NCBI RefSeq assembly: GCF_041690465.1
Contig: NZ_JAWLHG010000011.1
Coordinates: 97,001 to 161,000 of the forward strand
Reading direction: 5' to 3'
DNA: 64,000 nt
Origin: Falsiroseomonas sp041690465
GTDB taxonomy: Bacteria; Pseudomonadota; Alphaproteobacteria; Acetobacterales; Acetobacteraceae
Notes under the pieces: generated by a model
The model's input: the letters and a program-made list of their open reading frames with translations, nothing else
Databases searched by the model: none
Told to the model about the DNA's origin: nothing
Made by a program: the position numbers and the translations under genes
In this document: positions 17,518 through 25,554 of the stretch, one piece after another
How the letters are laid out: every line of letters begins with the position of its first letter
Numbering within the stretch: the stretch's first letter is position 1

Positions 17518-18216
17518 GTGCCGATAGAGGTCTGGACCTGGCCCACGCCGAACGGCCACAAGGTACATATCGCGCTGGAGGAACTCGGGCTGCCCTACAC
17601 GGTGGTGCCGGTGAACATCGGCGCGGGGGAGCAGTTCAAGCCGGACTTCCTGGCGATCAACCCCAACCATCGCATCCCCGCCATCGTGGACCCCGAAGGG
17701 CCGGGCGGCCAGCGGCTCGCATTGTTCGAATCCGGCGCGATCCTGATCTACCTCGCGGAGAAGGCCGGCGCACTGATCCCGGCCAATCCGGTCGGCCGCT
17801 ACACCTGCCTGCAATGGCTGATGTTCCAGATGGGCGGCGTGGGGCCGATGTTCGGCCAATATGGCCATTTTCACACCTACGCGCCGGAGAAGCTGCCCTA
17901 CGCGATGGACCGCTACGCCAAGGAGGTCCGGCGGCTGCACCGCGTGCTGGAGAAGCGCCTGTCGGAGGCCGAGTACCTCGCCGGTGATGCCTATTCAATC
18001 GCCGACATCGCGACCTTCCCCTGGGTCCGCCTGCCGGAGCGGCGCAACATCGACCTGGCGGAATTCCCCTCGGTGAAGCGCTGGCACGACGCCATCGCCG
18101 CCCGCCCGGCGGTGAGCCGCGGCGTGCAGGTGCTGGCGGAACGCCAGCGGCGTGGCACCATCTCCGAGACCGAGCGGGAGATCCTGTTCGGCAACACCCA
18201 GTTCCAGGCACGTTGA
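17518..18216 (+). CDS. glutathione S-transferase, Nu-class (YfcG/YghU-like)
   Basis: A 232-residue GST. The thioredoxin-fold N-terminus carries the Nu-class TWPTPNGHKV segment, whose Thr/Asn residues replace the usual catalytic Tyr/Ser/Cys; NPNHRIPAIVD supplies the cis-proline and LFESGAILIYLAEK the glutathione-binding Glu-Ser. The all-helical C-terminus contains YSIADIATFPWVR. Nu-class enzymes bind two glutathiones and reduce disulfides or organic peroxides. The start is GTG 17518, with AAGGGAG 6 bases upstream. It is divergent from the DUF2892 gene and nearly touches the glyoxalase-like gene. Confidence 0.93.
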   Translation: MPIEVWTWPTPNGHKVHIALEELGLPYTVVPVNIGAGEQFKPDFLAINPNHRIPAIVDPEGPGGQRLALFESGAILIYLAEKAGALIPANPVGRYTCLQWLMFQMGGVGPMFGQYGHFHTYAPEKLPYAMDRYAKEVRRLHRVLEKRLSEAEYLAGDAYSIADIATFPWVRLPERRNIDLAEFPSVKRWHDAIAARPAVSRGVQVLAERQRRGTISETEREILFGNTQFQAR

Positions 18217-18218
18217 GC

Positions 18219-18863
18219 ATGGCCGAGATCGACCACATTGTCGTCGGTGCCCGCACCCTGGAGGCAGGGGCGGCCTATGTGGAGGCGCATCTCGGGGTGC
18301 GTCCCACCGGTGGCGGGAAGCATGATGGCATCGGCACCCACAACCTGCTGCTCGGCCTCGGGAAGGACTGCTACCTGGAGGTCATCGCGCCGGATCCCGA
18401 CCAGCCCGACCCGCCGCATCCGCGCCCCTTCGACCTGGACGATCCCGGGGTGAAGATGATGCTGGAAGCGGAGCCGCGGCTGCTCGCCTGGGTGGCGCGA
18501 ACCCCGGTGCTGGATGCGGTGGTCACCCGGCTCGGCACCCACCATGCCGGCGAGATCCGGACGATGAAGCGCGGCCGGCTCTCCTGGCGGATGGCGATGC
18601 CGCCGCAGCGGCAGGACATGGCCAACCTGATCCCCTCGCTGATCCAGTGGGACGACGGCAAGGGCGCGGCGCCGCGCCTCCCCGATTCGGGGGTGCGCCT
18701 GATCGGGCTGGAAGCCGAGCACCCGGAGATCGACTCCGTCCGCAACGGGCTGGCCCAGCGCGGGCTGGAGGAGGCGATCCGCCTTCGCCGCAGCCCCCAT
18801 GCGCGCCTCGTCGCCCGCTTTGCGCTGCCGGACGGGCGCGAAGCGGTGCTGGCGAGCGGCTGA
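18219..18863 (+). CDS. glyoxalase-like (VOC superfamily) domain protein
   Basis: A 214-residue protein with the Glyoxalase_3 arrangement: IDHIVVGARTLEAGAAYVE at the N-terminus, TGGGKHDGIGTHNLLLGLG, then YLEVIAPDPDQ carrying the putative metal-binding glutamate, with the first histidine in DHIVV. Members are putative metal-dependent isomerases or lyases without a settled substrate. ATG 18219 lies 2 bases after the GST stop (an overlapping TTG at 18213 is possible), so the two genes form an operon, perhaps for electrophile detoxification. Confidence 0.87.
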   Translation: MAEIDHIVVGARTLEAGAAYVEAHLGVRPTGGGKHDGIGTHNLLLGLGKDCYLEVIAPDPDQPDPPHPRPFDLDDPGVKMMLEAEPRLLAWVARTPVLDAVVTRLGTHHAGEIRTMKRGRLSWRMAMPPQRQDMANLIPSLIQWDDGKGAAPRLPDSGVRLIGLEAEHPEIDSVRNGLAQRGLEEAIRLRRSPHARLVARFALPDGREAVLASG

Positions 18864-19076
18864 GCCCGAAGAGCGACGCGGCGCGCGGCGCGGAAGGTGG
18901 GGCAGCCGGCAACAACTGCGTCGTCGGCCGCGCCCCGCAGCCCATGGTCGACCGGGCGGCGCGATGCTATGTTGTCAGGATCGCGTGACGGTTGGCCGCC
19001 GCGCGCCGCATTGGCGGTCGCGGGGCGCGCGCGGCCGCAAGCCGGAAGGACGTGTATGGCGCTGCGGCGTGCCGCA

Positions 19077-19682
19077 TCACCGGATCGGCGTGTAGCGCCA
19101 GACGCTGGCAGGCGGCACGTTCAGCGGTGTCCAGGCCTCGCGCTTCGCGGTCAGGCCCAGCTTGCGGTAGGGCAGCGGCGAGGTGATGCAGTAGGTGTAG
19201 AGCAGGAAGCCCTTGCCCGGGGCCACGCTCTCCACCGCATCCACGAATCGCTGCTGCTGCTCGGTCGGCAGCATAACAAGCGGGATGCCGCATATTGCGG
19301 TGCCCACCTTGCCGTGCAGCCGCTCCGGCAGCGCCCTGGCCAGTTCGAAGGCATCGCCCTGGATGACGTTCACGCCCGGCAGCACGTTGCGCAGATGCTC
19401 GGCCATGTCGCGGACGATCTCCACGACCACCAGGCGTTCCGGCGGCACGCCGGCGTTGAGCAGGGCGCGGCTGATCACGCCGGTGCCGGCGCCGAGCTCC
19501 ACCACCACCTCGTCCTCGGCGCGCGCGACCAGCGCGGCGATGCGGCGGCAGAGTGCCGGCGAGGACGGAATGACCGATCCCATCTGCAACGGATTCGCCA
19601 GCCAGCGGCGCAGGAACAGCGCCGTGTTCTTCACCTGGGCGTGCGAGCGGGAGCCGGGCGCGCCGGCGGCCATATCCGACAT
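19077..19682 (-). CDS. PmtA-like phospholipid N-methyltransferase
   Basis: A 201-residue SAM-dependent methyltransferase. FLRRWLANPLQMGSVIPSSP precedes motif I VVELGAGTGVISRALL, then motif II LVVVEI and VIQGDAF; GIPLVMLP is the post-motif. The same layout is found in the soluble Rhodobacter/Sinorhizobium PmtA enzymes that methylate phosphatidylethanolamine to phosphatidylcholine, and more distantly in KsgA. ATG 19682 has AAGGAGA 7 bases upstream. It is divergent from pleD across 131 bases. Activity on lipid is inferred, not proven. Confidence 0.82.
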   Translation of the reverse strand: MSDMAAGAPGSRSHAQVKNTALFLRRWLANPLQMGSVIPSSPALCRRIAALVARAEDEVVVELGAGTGVISRALLNAGVPPERLVVVEIVRDMAEHLRNVLPGVNVIQGDAFELARALPERLHGKVGTAICGIPLVMLPTEQQQRFVDAVESVAPGKGFLLYTYCITSPLPYRKLGLTAKREAWTPLNVPPASVWRYTPIR

Positions 19683-19813
19683 AGTTTTCTCCTTGACAGA
19701 TTCGTGACAGTGTGTATCCGCACGAGTCGCAGCCTCATAGCCGCTTTCGGTGGTCCGCGCCAAACTTCCGTTTCGGCGAGCCCTCGGCGCCTCCCAGGGA
19801 TGCGAGGCCCGGC

Positions 19814-21214
19814 ATGACGGCGCGCGTCCTGGTGGTGGATGACATCGCCGCCAATCTCCGGCTGCTCGAGGCGAAGCTGCTCAACGAGTACTACGAGGTT
19901 GCCGTTGCCTCCTCCGGGCTCGAGGCGCTGGCCACCGTCGGCCGCTGGATGCCCGACGTCGTCCTGCTTGACGTGATGATGCCGGGAATGGACGGCTACG
20001 AGGTCTGTCGCCGGCTGAAGGCCCAGCCGACCACCGCGCACATCCCGGTGGTGATGGTCACCGCCCTGACGGACCAGGCCGAGCGGGTGCGCGGCCTGGA
20101 GGCCGGGGCGGACGACTTCCTCTCCAAGCCGGTGGACGACGCCACGCTGTTCGCCCGGCTGCGCGCGCTGCTGCGGATGAAGCAGGTGCTGGACGCATGG
20201 CGGCTGCGCGCCGAGACCGCCCGCGACCTGGGCTTCGAGCCGCCGCCCGGACCGCCCCCCTCGGTCGCCGGGGCAAGGGCGCTGCTGGTCAATGCCGATC
20301 CGGGCGAGGCCGAGCACCTCGCCACCGTGCTGCGTCTCGACGGGCTGAACGTCAGCGCCTCCGCCAATCCGGCCAGCGCCTGGGATGCGCTGATCGAATC
20401 GACGCCGGACGTGATGCTCCTCAGCCTCTCGCTCGATGGCGGCGATGCGCTCCGGCTCGCCTCCCGCGTGCGGGCGGAGGCGCTGACGCGCGATGTGCCG
20501 GTGGTGCTGGTCGCCGATGCCACGCAGAAGGGCCTGGTGCTGCGCGGCTTCGACCTCGGTGCCAACGACCATGTGCTGCGGCCGGTGGACCCCAACGAGC
20601 TGCGTGCCAGGGTGCGCAACCAGATCCGTCGCAAGCGTTACCAGGAACGGCTGCGTGCCGAGCTCGACCGTTCGCTGGAGATGGCGGTGACCGATCCGCT
20701 CACCGGCCTGCGCAACCGCCGCTATGTGCGCCGGCACCTGGATGCGCTGCTGCGCAACACCGGCGCCGCGGTCCTGCTGATCGACGTGGACCGGTTCAAG
20801 ACCGTCAACGACACCCATGGCCATGCCGCCGGCGATGCTGTGCTGCGCGAGATCGCCGATCGCCTGCGCGCCCATCTGCGCGCCTCCGACGTGGTGGCGC
20901 GCTATGGCGGCGAGGAGTTCATCGTGGTGATGGCCGGCGCCACCAGGGAGGAGGCGCTGCTGGTGGCCGAGCGGCTGCGCAGCGCCGTGGCCGCCTCGCC
21001 GATCGGCGCCGCCGGCGTGCCGCTCGATGTCACCGTCAGCCTTGGCGTCGCGGCCGGGGAGGCGACGGCCTCATGCGACCAGGTGGTGGGGGCGGCCGAC
21101 GGGGCGCTTTACCGTGCGAAGAACAATGGCCGCAATCGCGTGGAGCCGGCGCTGCCCGAGGATTGGGCTTCCGGCCCCGGCGGCGCCGACAGCGTCCGCC
21201 GCCGCGAGGCCTGA
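19814..21214 (+). CDS. pleD: PleD-type response regulator diguanylate cyclase
   Basis: A 466-residue REC-REC-GGDEF protein that makes cyclic di-GMP on phosphorylation. REC1 (residues 1-120) has the DD pair at 9-10, phospho-acceptor D53 in LLDVMMPGMDG and K105 in LSKPVD. REC2 (about 150-265) has degenerate acceptor positions, as in Caulobacter PleD, and serves dimerisation. The catalytic site is GGEEF at 365-369, with the product-inhibition I-site RASD at 356-359, exactly five residues before it. The neighbouring convergent gene is rpmG, a pairing common in Alphaproteobacteria. Confidence 0.96.
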   Translation: MTARVLVVDDIAANLRLLEAKLLNEYYEVAVASSGLEALATVGRWMPDVVLLDVMMPGMDGYEVCRRLKAQPTTAHIPVVMVTALTDQAERVRGLEAGADDFLSKPVDDATLFARLRALLRMKQVLDAWRLRAETARDLGFEPPPGPPPSVAGARALLVNADPGEAEHLATVLRLDGLNVSASANPASAWDALIESTPDVMLLSLSLDGGDALRLASRVRAEALTRDVPVVLVADATQKGLVLRGFDLGANDHVLRPVDPNELRARVRNQIRRKRYQERLRAELDRSLEMAVTDPLTGLRNRRYVRRHLDALLRNTGAAVLLIDVDRFKTVNDTHGHAAGDAVLREIADRLRAHLRASDVVARYGGEEFIVVMAGATREEALLVAERLRSAVAASPIGAAGVPLDVTVSLGVAAGEATASCDQVVGAADGALYRAKNNGRNRVEPALPEDWASGPGGADSVRRREA

Positions 21215-21310
21215 GGCCGGCACGCACGCACCGGGGGCCAGTGGGGCGGCATCGGGCAAACGCAAGCGCCCCGGCGGGCGGCCCGGCGCGGCAGGGGAGC
21301 CAGCGGCAAA

Positions 21311-21322
21311 CCCCCCCCCCCC
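21311..21322. repeat. C12 homopolymer
   Basis: A run of twelve cytosines in the intergenic space between pleD and rpmG. Such tracts are length-unstable. It lies downstream of both convergent genes, so an effect on expression is not obvious. Confidence 0.9.
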
Positions 21323-21363
21323 GGCGTGGGGGCGGGCCGCGACAGGTCAGCCGGGGCTCGTGC

Positions 21364-21382
21364 GGCGGGCGGCGCGCCCGCC
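21364..21382. terminator. hairpin at the rpmG 3' end
   Basis: A perfect 8-bp stem GGCGGGCG / CGCCCGCC with a 3-base loop lies 6 bases beyond the rpmG stop, between convergent pleD and rpmG. There is no T-run. It probably marks the transcript end for rpmG and possibly pleD. Confidence 0.5.
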
Positions 21383-21388
21383 CGACGG

Positions 21389-21556
21389 CTACTTGATCTT
21401 GGCTTCGCGGAAGGCGACGTGCTTGCGCGCCACCGGGTCGTACTTCTTCAGCTCGAGCTTGCCGGTGGCGGTGCGGGTGTTCTTCTTCGTGACGTAGAAA
21501 TACCCCGTATCGGCGGAGCTCACGAGCTTGATCAGGACGGTGTTGGCCTTGGCCAT
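21389..21556 (-). CDS. rpmG: 50S ribosomal protein L33
   Basis: A 55-residue ribosomal protein read on the minus strand: MAKANTVLIKLVSSADTG, then FYVTKKNTRTATGKLELKKYDP, ending HVAFREAKIK. This is the cysteine-free (zinc-independent) L33 form, basic and of exact family length. ATG 21556 has GGAA about 9 bases upstream. It is a monocistronic gene with a hairpin beyond its TAG stop, and adjacent to pleD as in many Alphaproteobacteria. Confidence 0.97.
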   Translation of the reverse strand: MAKANTVLIKLVSSADTGYFYVTKKNTRTATGKLELKKYDPVARKHVAFREAKIK

Positions 21557-21702
21557 CGGTCTGGTTCCAGTGGTCGCGACGGGTCCGGGTCAGGCCCGTC
21601 TGGTCGAAATACGGCACCGCGCACACCCAGGGGGGGGCCGGCGGAGCGCGGCAAGATAGCCGCCGCGGCCCCCAGGTCAAGGCGAAGCTTCGTGGCCGAG
21701 AG

Positions 21703-23205
21703 TCACGGCGGCAGGGAGGCCAGTGCGGCGGCATAGGCGGCCGGCGCCTCGATCAGCGCCTGCGCCGCACTTGCATCCGCGCTGCGCCCCTCGGCGGGCG
21801 GGCAGGTGCCGCGCAGCGCCGCCAGCTCCGAGGCCGGCGCCGAAGGCCTGGCCGCCCGCTGCCGCGCATGGGCGGCCGCCATCGGCGCCTCGCCCCCCGC
21901 CAGTTGCCTGAGCCCTGCGTCCAACACCCGCGGCCCGAGGCTGGTGCAGAGCGCCGGCAGCACGCCAAGTCCCTGGATCGGCCAGCCCGAGGGAGCGACC
22001 AGCTGCGACCAGGTAACCAGGAGCTCGCCGCGGTTCGGCAGCGGCGCCACCAGCTGGATCAGCCCCTTGCCCATGGTGGCGCTGCCCACCACCACCGCCC
22101 GCCGCCGCTCCGCCAGCGCCATGGCGACGATCTCCGCGGCCGAGGCGGTGCGGCCATCGACCAGCACCACCAGCGGCAACCCCAGCGCCAGATCCTGCCC
22201 GCCGGCCCGATAGCTGCGCGCCGCGTCCGGGTGCCGGCCCTCGGTGCGGGCGACCTCGCCCTCCGCCAGGAAGGCGTCGGCGACCGCGATCGCCTGGTTG
22301 AGCAGCCCGCCGCGATTGCCCCGCAGGTCCAGCACCACGCCGCGCGGCACCTGCTCGGCGAAGCCGTCCACCAGGGCCGCGGTGATGCGCCGCTCCGTCA
22401 GGGTCGAGAAGCCGGTCAGGCGGATCCACAATATGTCGCTGCGCCGCTCCGAGGCGACCGTCTCCGGCACCACCATCTCGCGCAGCAGCGTCACCTCGCG
22501 CCGCCGGCCGTTGCGCGAGAGGGTCAGGGCGACGGTGGAGCCCTCCGGCCCCTCCAGCAGCGACGCCGCAAGGCCTGGATCGCGCGGCCCCAGCGCGCGC
22601 CCATCCACCGCCAGCAGCCGGTCGCCGACCTGCACGCCTTCGAGGTCGGCGGGCCCGTCCGGGGTGACGGCAACCACCACGAGGAAGCGCCCCTGCACCG
22701 CCACGCGCAGCCCGAGCCCGGATTGCCCCACCCGGCGCTCCCGTGCGGCACGCGCCTCGGCCGGGGTCAGGTAGCGGCTGTAGGGGTCGAGGTGGTTGAA
22801 CACCTCGTCGAAGCCCGAGGCGATCACCCGCTCCATCCCGGCCCGGCGCACCGCGGGCGAGCCGAGCCAGGCGGCCTCGTAGAAGCGCGACAGCGCGAAG
22901 CCGAGCGACTCCGCCGCCGCGGCCGGATCGGCCGTGGCCAGGCCTTCCAGCGGCAGGGCGGAAAGCGGCCGGTCCTGGAATTGCAGCCGCAGCTCGGTTT
23001 CGGTCAGCACCGGATCGAAGCGTGGGTCGAGCACGGCCAGCCCCCGCAGCGACCACAGGGCGAGGCTTGCGGGCGTGGCCGGCTCGAGGTGCCGCTCCAG
23101 CACCAGGCGCATCGACTCGGCCAGCACGCGCTGGGCCATGTCACGGGGGAAGGCGGCTGGAGGCTGCGCCGCGGCCGGGCCAAGCCAGCCGGCCAGCAGC
23201 AGCAT
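21703..23205 (-). CDS. S41-family carboxyl-terminal processing protease
   Basis: A 500-residue C-terminal processing peptidase. A PDZ domain (about residues 165-245, GLGLRVAVQGRF, then GVQVGDRLLAVDG) precedes the S41 core, with FSTLTERR and VLDLRGNRGGLL. The catalytic serine lies in VDGRTASAAEIVAMAL and the lysine in GSATMGKGLIQ. The N-terminus is a short hydrophobic leader ending AAAQ, consistent with export, but its n-region has no basic residue. ATG 23205 overlaps the rnr stop (TGATG). The C-terminal 90 residues are alanine-rich and lie outside the known fold. Likely substrates are periplasmic proteins. Confidence 0.9.
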   Translation of the reverse strand: MLLLAGWLGPAAAQPPAAFPRDMAQRVLAESMRLVLERHLEPATPASLALWSLRGLAVLDPRFDPVLTETELRLQFQDRPLSALPLEGLATADPAAAAESLGFALSRFYEAAWLGSPAVRRAGMERVIASGFDEVFNHLDPYSRYLTPAEARAARERRVGQSGLGLRVAVQGRFLVVVAVTPDGPADLEGVQVGDRLLAVDGRALGPRDPGLAASLLEGPEGSTVALTLSRNGRRREVTLLREMVVPETVASERRSDILWIRLTGFSTLTERRITAALVDGFAEQVPRGVVLDLRGNRGGLLNQAIAVADAFLAEGEVARTEGRHPDAARSYRAGGQDLALGLPLVVLVDGRTASAAEIVAMALAERRRAVVVGSATMGKGLIQLVAPLPNRGELLVTWSQLVAPSGWPIQGLGVLPALCTSLGPRVLDAGLRQLAGGEAPMAAAHARQRAARPSAPASELAALRGTCPPAEGRSADASAAQALIEAPAAYAAALASLPP

Positions 23206-25553
23206 CAGCGCCGCGAGGACTTGCCGCGCTGCCCACGCCGCGGCGGCGGCGCCCGGCGCCCGGCGGCGCGCGGATCCCCCTGCATCAGCCGGAACACCAT
23301 CCCGCCGGTGCGCGGAGTCGCGGATGCCAGCTGCACCTCGACCGGCTGGCCGAGGGTGAAGGTCATGCGCGTACTGCGACCGGTCATTGCGTGACCAGCC
23401 TCGTTCAACTGCCATCGGTCGTCCGGCAAGGACGCCAGGGGTACGATTCCGCTGGCGCCGTTCTCCTCCACGGTGACGAAGAGACCGAAACGTGTCACTC
23501 CTGAAATCCGCGCCTCGAACACTTCTCCGACGCGCTGCGACATCCATGCAGCAAGGTAGCGGTCCACGGCGTCGCGTTCGGCCATGGCGGCACGGCGTTC
23601 GGTCTGGGTGATGTGCTCGCCGGTGTCGGGGAAGCGGGCCAGCTCCTCCTCCGCCAGCCCGTCGCGGCCGAGCTTCAGCCCCGCCACCAGGGCACGGTGC
23701 ACCAGCAGGTCGGCGTAGCGGCGGATCGGGCTGGTAAAATGGGCGTATCTCGCCAGCGCGAGGCCGAAATGGCCGATGTTGTCGGGGCTGTACGCGGCCT
23801 GGGACTGGCCGCGCAGCACCGCCTCGTTCACCAGACGGGCCTCCGGCCTCTCCTTCACGATCTCCAGCACATGCGAGAAGTCGCGCGGGTGGATCCGGTC
23901 GCGCGGCGCCAGCTTGATGCCGAGGCCGGCGAGGAACTGCCGCAGCCCCTCCAGCTTCTCGTCGGAGGGGCGGTCGTGGATGCGGTACATGCAGGGCTGG
24001 CTCAGCCGCTCCAGCTCCTCTGCGGCCGCGACATTGGCGGCCACCATGAATTCCTCGATCAGCCGGTGCGAATCGAGCCGCGAACGCGGCACCACCGCCT
24101 GGACGTTACCCTTGGCGTCGAGCAGCACCCGGCGTTCCGGCACGTCGAGGTCGAGCGTGCCGCGCCGTTCGCGCGCCGCGAGCAGCGCAAGGAAGGCGCC
24201 GTAGAGATTCCCGAGATGGCCTTCGGGCACGCCGTCCGGGTCGCGTCCCTCGTCCCGCGCGGCCTGGACCTGTTCGTAGGTGAGGCGCGCAAAGCTGCGC
24301 ATGATGCCCCGCCCGAAGCGGTGCGCGAGCTTGGTGCCGGCCTTGTCGAAGCGCATCTCGACGAAGAGGCAGCCGCGATTCTCGTCCGGCCGCAGGCTGC
24401 ACCAGCCGTTGGAGAGCGCCTCCGGCAGCATCGGCACGACGCGGTCGGGGAAATAGACGGAATTGCCCCGCGCCCAGGCCTCGCGGTCGAGCGCGCTGTC
24501 CGGCTTCACGTAATGCGCGACATCGGCGATGGCGACGACGACGCGCCAGCCGCCCTCATGCGGTTCGGCGAAGACGGCGTCGTCGAAGTCGCGTGCGTCC
24601 TCGCCGTCTATGGTGACCAGCGGCAGCTTGCGCAGATCCTCGCGCCCGCGGGCGGTGACGCCCTTGGCCTTCTCGGCCTCCTGTACCGCCTCGGCGGGGA
24701 AGATGTCGGGGATGCCGTGGGCGTGGATGCAGACCAGCGAGACGCTGCGCGGCTCGCCCATCCGCCCCAGCACCTCGAGGATGCGGGCGGGGCGGGGGCC
24801 GAAGGGGCGGTGCTGCGGCAATGGCTCGGCCAGCACGATGTCGCCGGCGGCGGCGCCATTGGCGTCCGCGGGGGCGACCATCCATTCGGCGCGCTGGCGC
24901 CGGTCGGTCGGGATGATGCGGCCTTCCTCGTAGACGCCGAGGATCCGTGCGGCGCCGCCTTCGCGCACCAGGCGCTTGAAGGTCCGGCCTTCGTATTTGG
25001 TGCCACCGAGGAAGCGCAGCCGCGCCAGCACGCGCTCGCCCGGCGCCAAGGCGGGATGGCCGCGGCGTTCGGGCTGCATGAAGACCGCCGGCGGTGGGCC
25101 GTTCGCCTTGTCCCATTGCACCGGCCGCGCGATCGCGTCGCCGTCGGCATCGCTGCCGACCACCTCGACCACGGTCATCTCCGGCAGGCGATCGGGTGCG
25201 GCGACTCCCTTGCGGCCGGCGGGCGCCGCCTGGCCGGACTCCTTGAGCGAACGGAGGAGTTCACGCAGCGCCGGCCGCTGGTCGGAGGTCAGGCCGAAAT
25301 GCCGCGCGATGTCGGACTTGCCGACGCGGCCGGGCGCGGCGCGAAGGAAGGCGCGGAGCTGTTCGCGGGTGGGGAGGGGGTTCTCTCCCCGCTTCCCATG
25401 CGTCTTTGCCCCGCCCAACCCTTTTCCGTGAGGGCGGGGGAGGGCTTCTGCTGCCTCCGCCGCTCTCGCGGAGGCTGGCCGGGGTGGGGGAGACCCCTTC
25501 GCCACGCGCTTCCGCGCCGCATGGCCCTTCGGCGGAGGACCGCGGCGTGGCAT
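23205..25553 (-). CDS. rnr: ribonuclease R
   Basis: A 782-residue 3'-to-5' exoribonuclease of the RNB family. The N-terminal winged helix is LPTREQLRAFL to GKSDIARHFGL, followed by cold-shock OB folds; the RNB catalytic motif is DGEDARDFDDAVF with ADVAHYVKPD; the HFTSPIRRYADLLVHR signature and the C-terminal S1 domain (GEVFEARISGVTRFGLFV) follow, then a basic tail. The start at ATG 25553 lies 1 base after the topA stop. Residues 20-61 are encoded by a GC-rich repeat also found between genes, so this segment looks like a later insertion; initiation further downstream cannot be excluded. Confidence 0.95.
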   Translation of the reverse strand: MPRRGPPPKGHAARKRVAKGSPPPRPASARAAEAAEALPRPHGKGLGGAKTHGKRGENPLPTREQLRAFLRAAPGRVGKSDIARHFGLTSDQRPALRELLRSLKESGQAAPAGRKGVAAPDRLPEMTVVEVVGSDADGDAIARPVQWDKANGPPPAVFMQPERRGHPALAPGERVLARLRFLGGTKYEGRTFKRLVREGGAARILGVYEEGRIIPTDRRQRAEWMVAPADANGAAAGDIVLAEPLPQHRPFGPRPARILEVLGRMGEPRSVSLVCIHAHGIPDIFPAEAVQEAEKAKGVTARGREDLRKLPLVTIDGEDARDFDDAVFAEPHEGGWRVVVAIADVAHYVKPDSALDREAWARGNSVYFPDRVVPMLPEALSNGWCSLRPDENRGCLFVEMRFDKAGTKLAHRFGRGIMRSFARLTYEQVQAARDEGRDPDGVPEGHLGNLYGAFLALLAARERRGTLDLDVPERRVLLDAKGNVQAVVPRSRLDSHRLIEEFMVAANVAAAEELERLSQPCMYRIHDRPSDEKLEGLRQFLAGLGIKLAPRDRIHPRDFSHVLEIVKERPEARLVNEAVLRGQSQAAYSPDNIGHFGLALARYAHFTSPIRRYADLLVHRALVAGLKLGRDGLAEEELARFPDTGEHITQTERRAAMAERDAVDRYLAAWMSQRVGEVFEARISGVTRFGLFVTVEENGASGIVPLASLPDDRWQLNEAGHAMTGRSTRMTFTLGQPVEVQLASATPRTGGMVFRLMQGDPRAAGRRAPPPRRGQRGKSSRR
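25371..25500. repeat. REP-like GC-rich repeat inside the 5' part of rnr
   Basis: This block contains a hairpin CTCCGC / GCGGAG, G-rich runs and the 14-mer GGTGGGGGAGACCC at 25483-25496, which recurs exactly at 29526-29539 before dprA. It is in frame within rnr and encodes a low-complexity basic linker (residues 20-61). Confidence 0.6.
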
Positions 25554-25554
25554 C

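Noticed and set aside
21624..21650. G-run and GC dyads upstream of rpmG as a possible structured RNA leader
   Set aside because: Only simple G/C runs are present; no conserved riboswitch or ribosomal-protein leader features could be seen.
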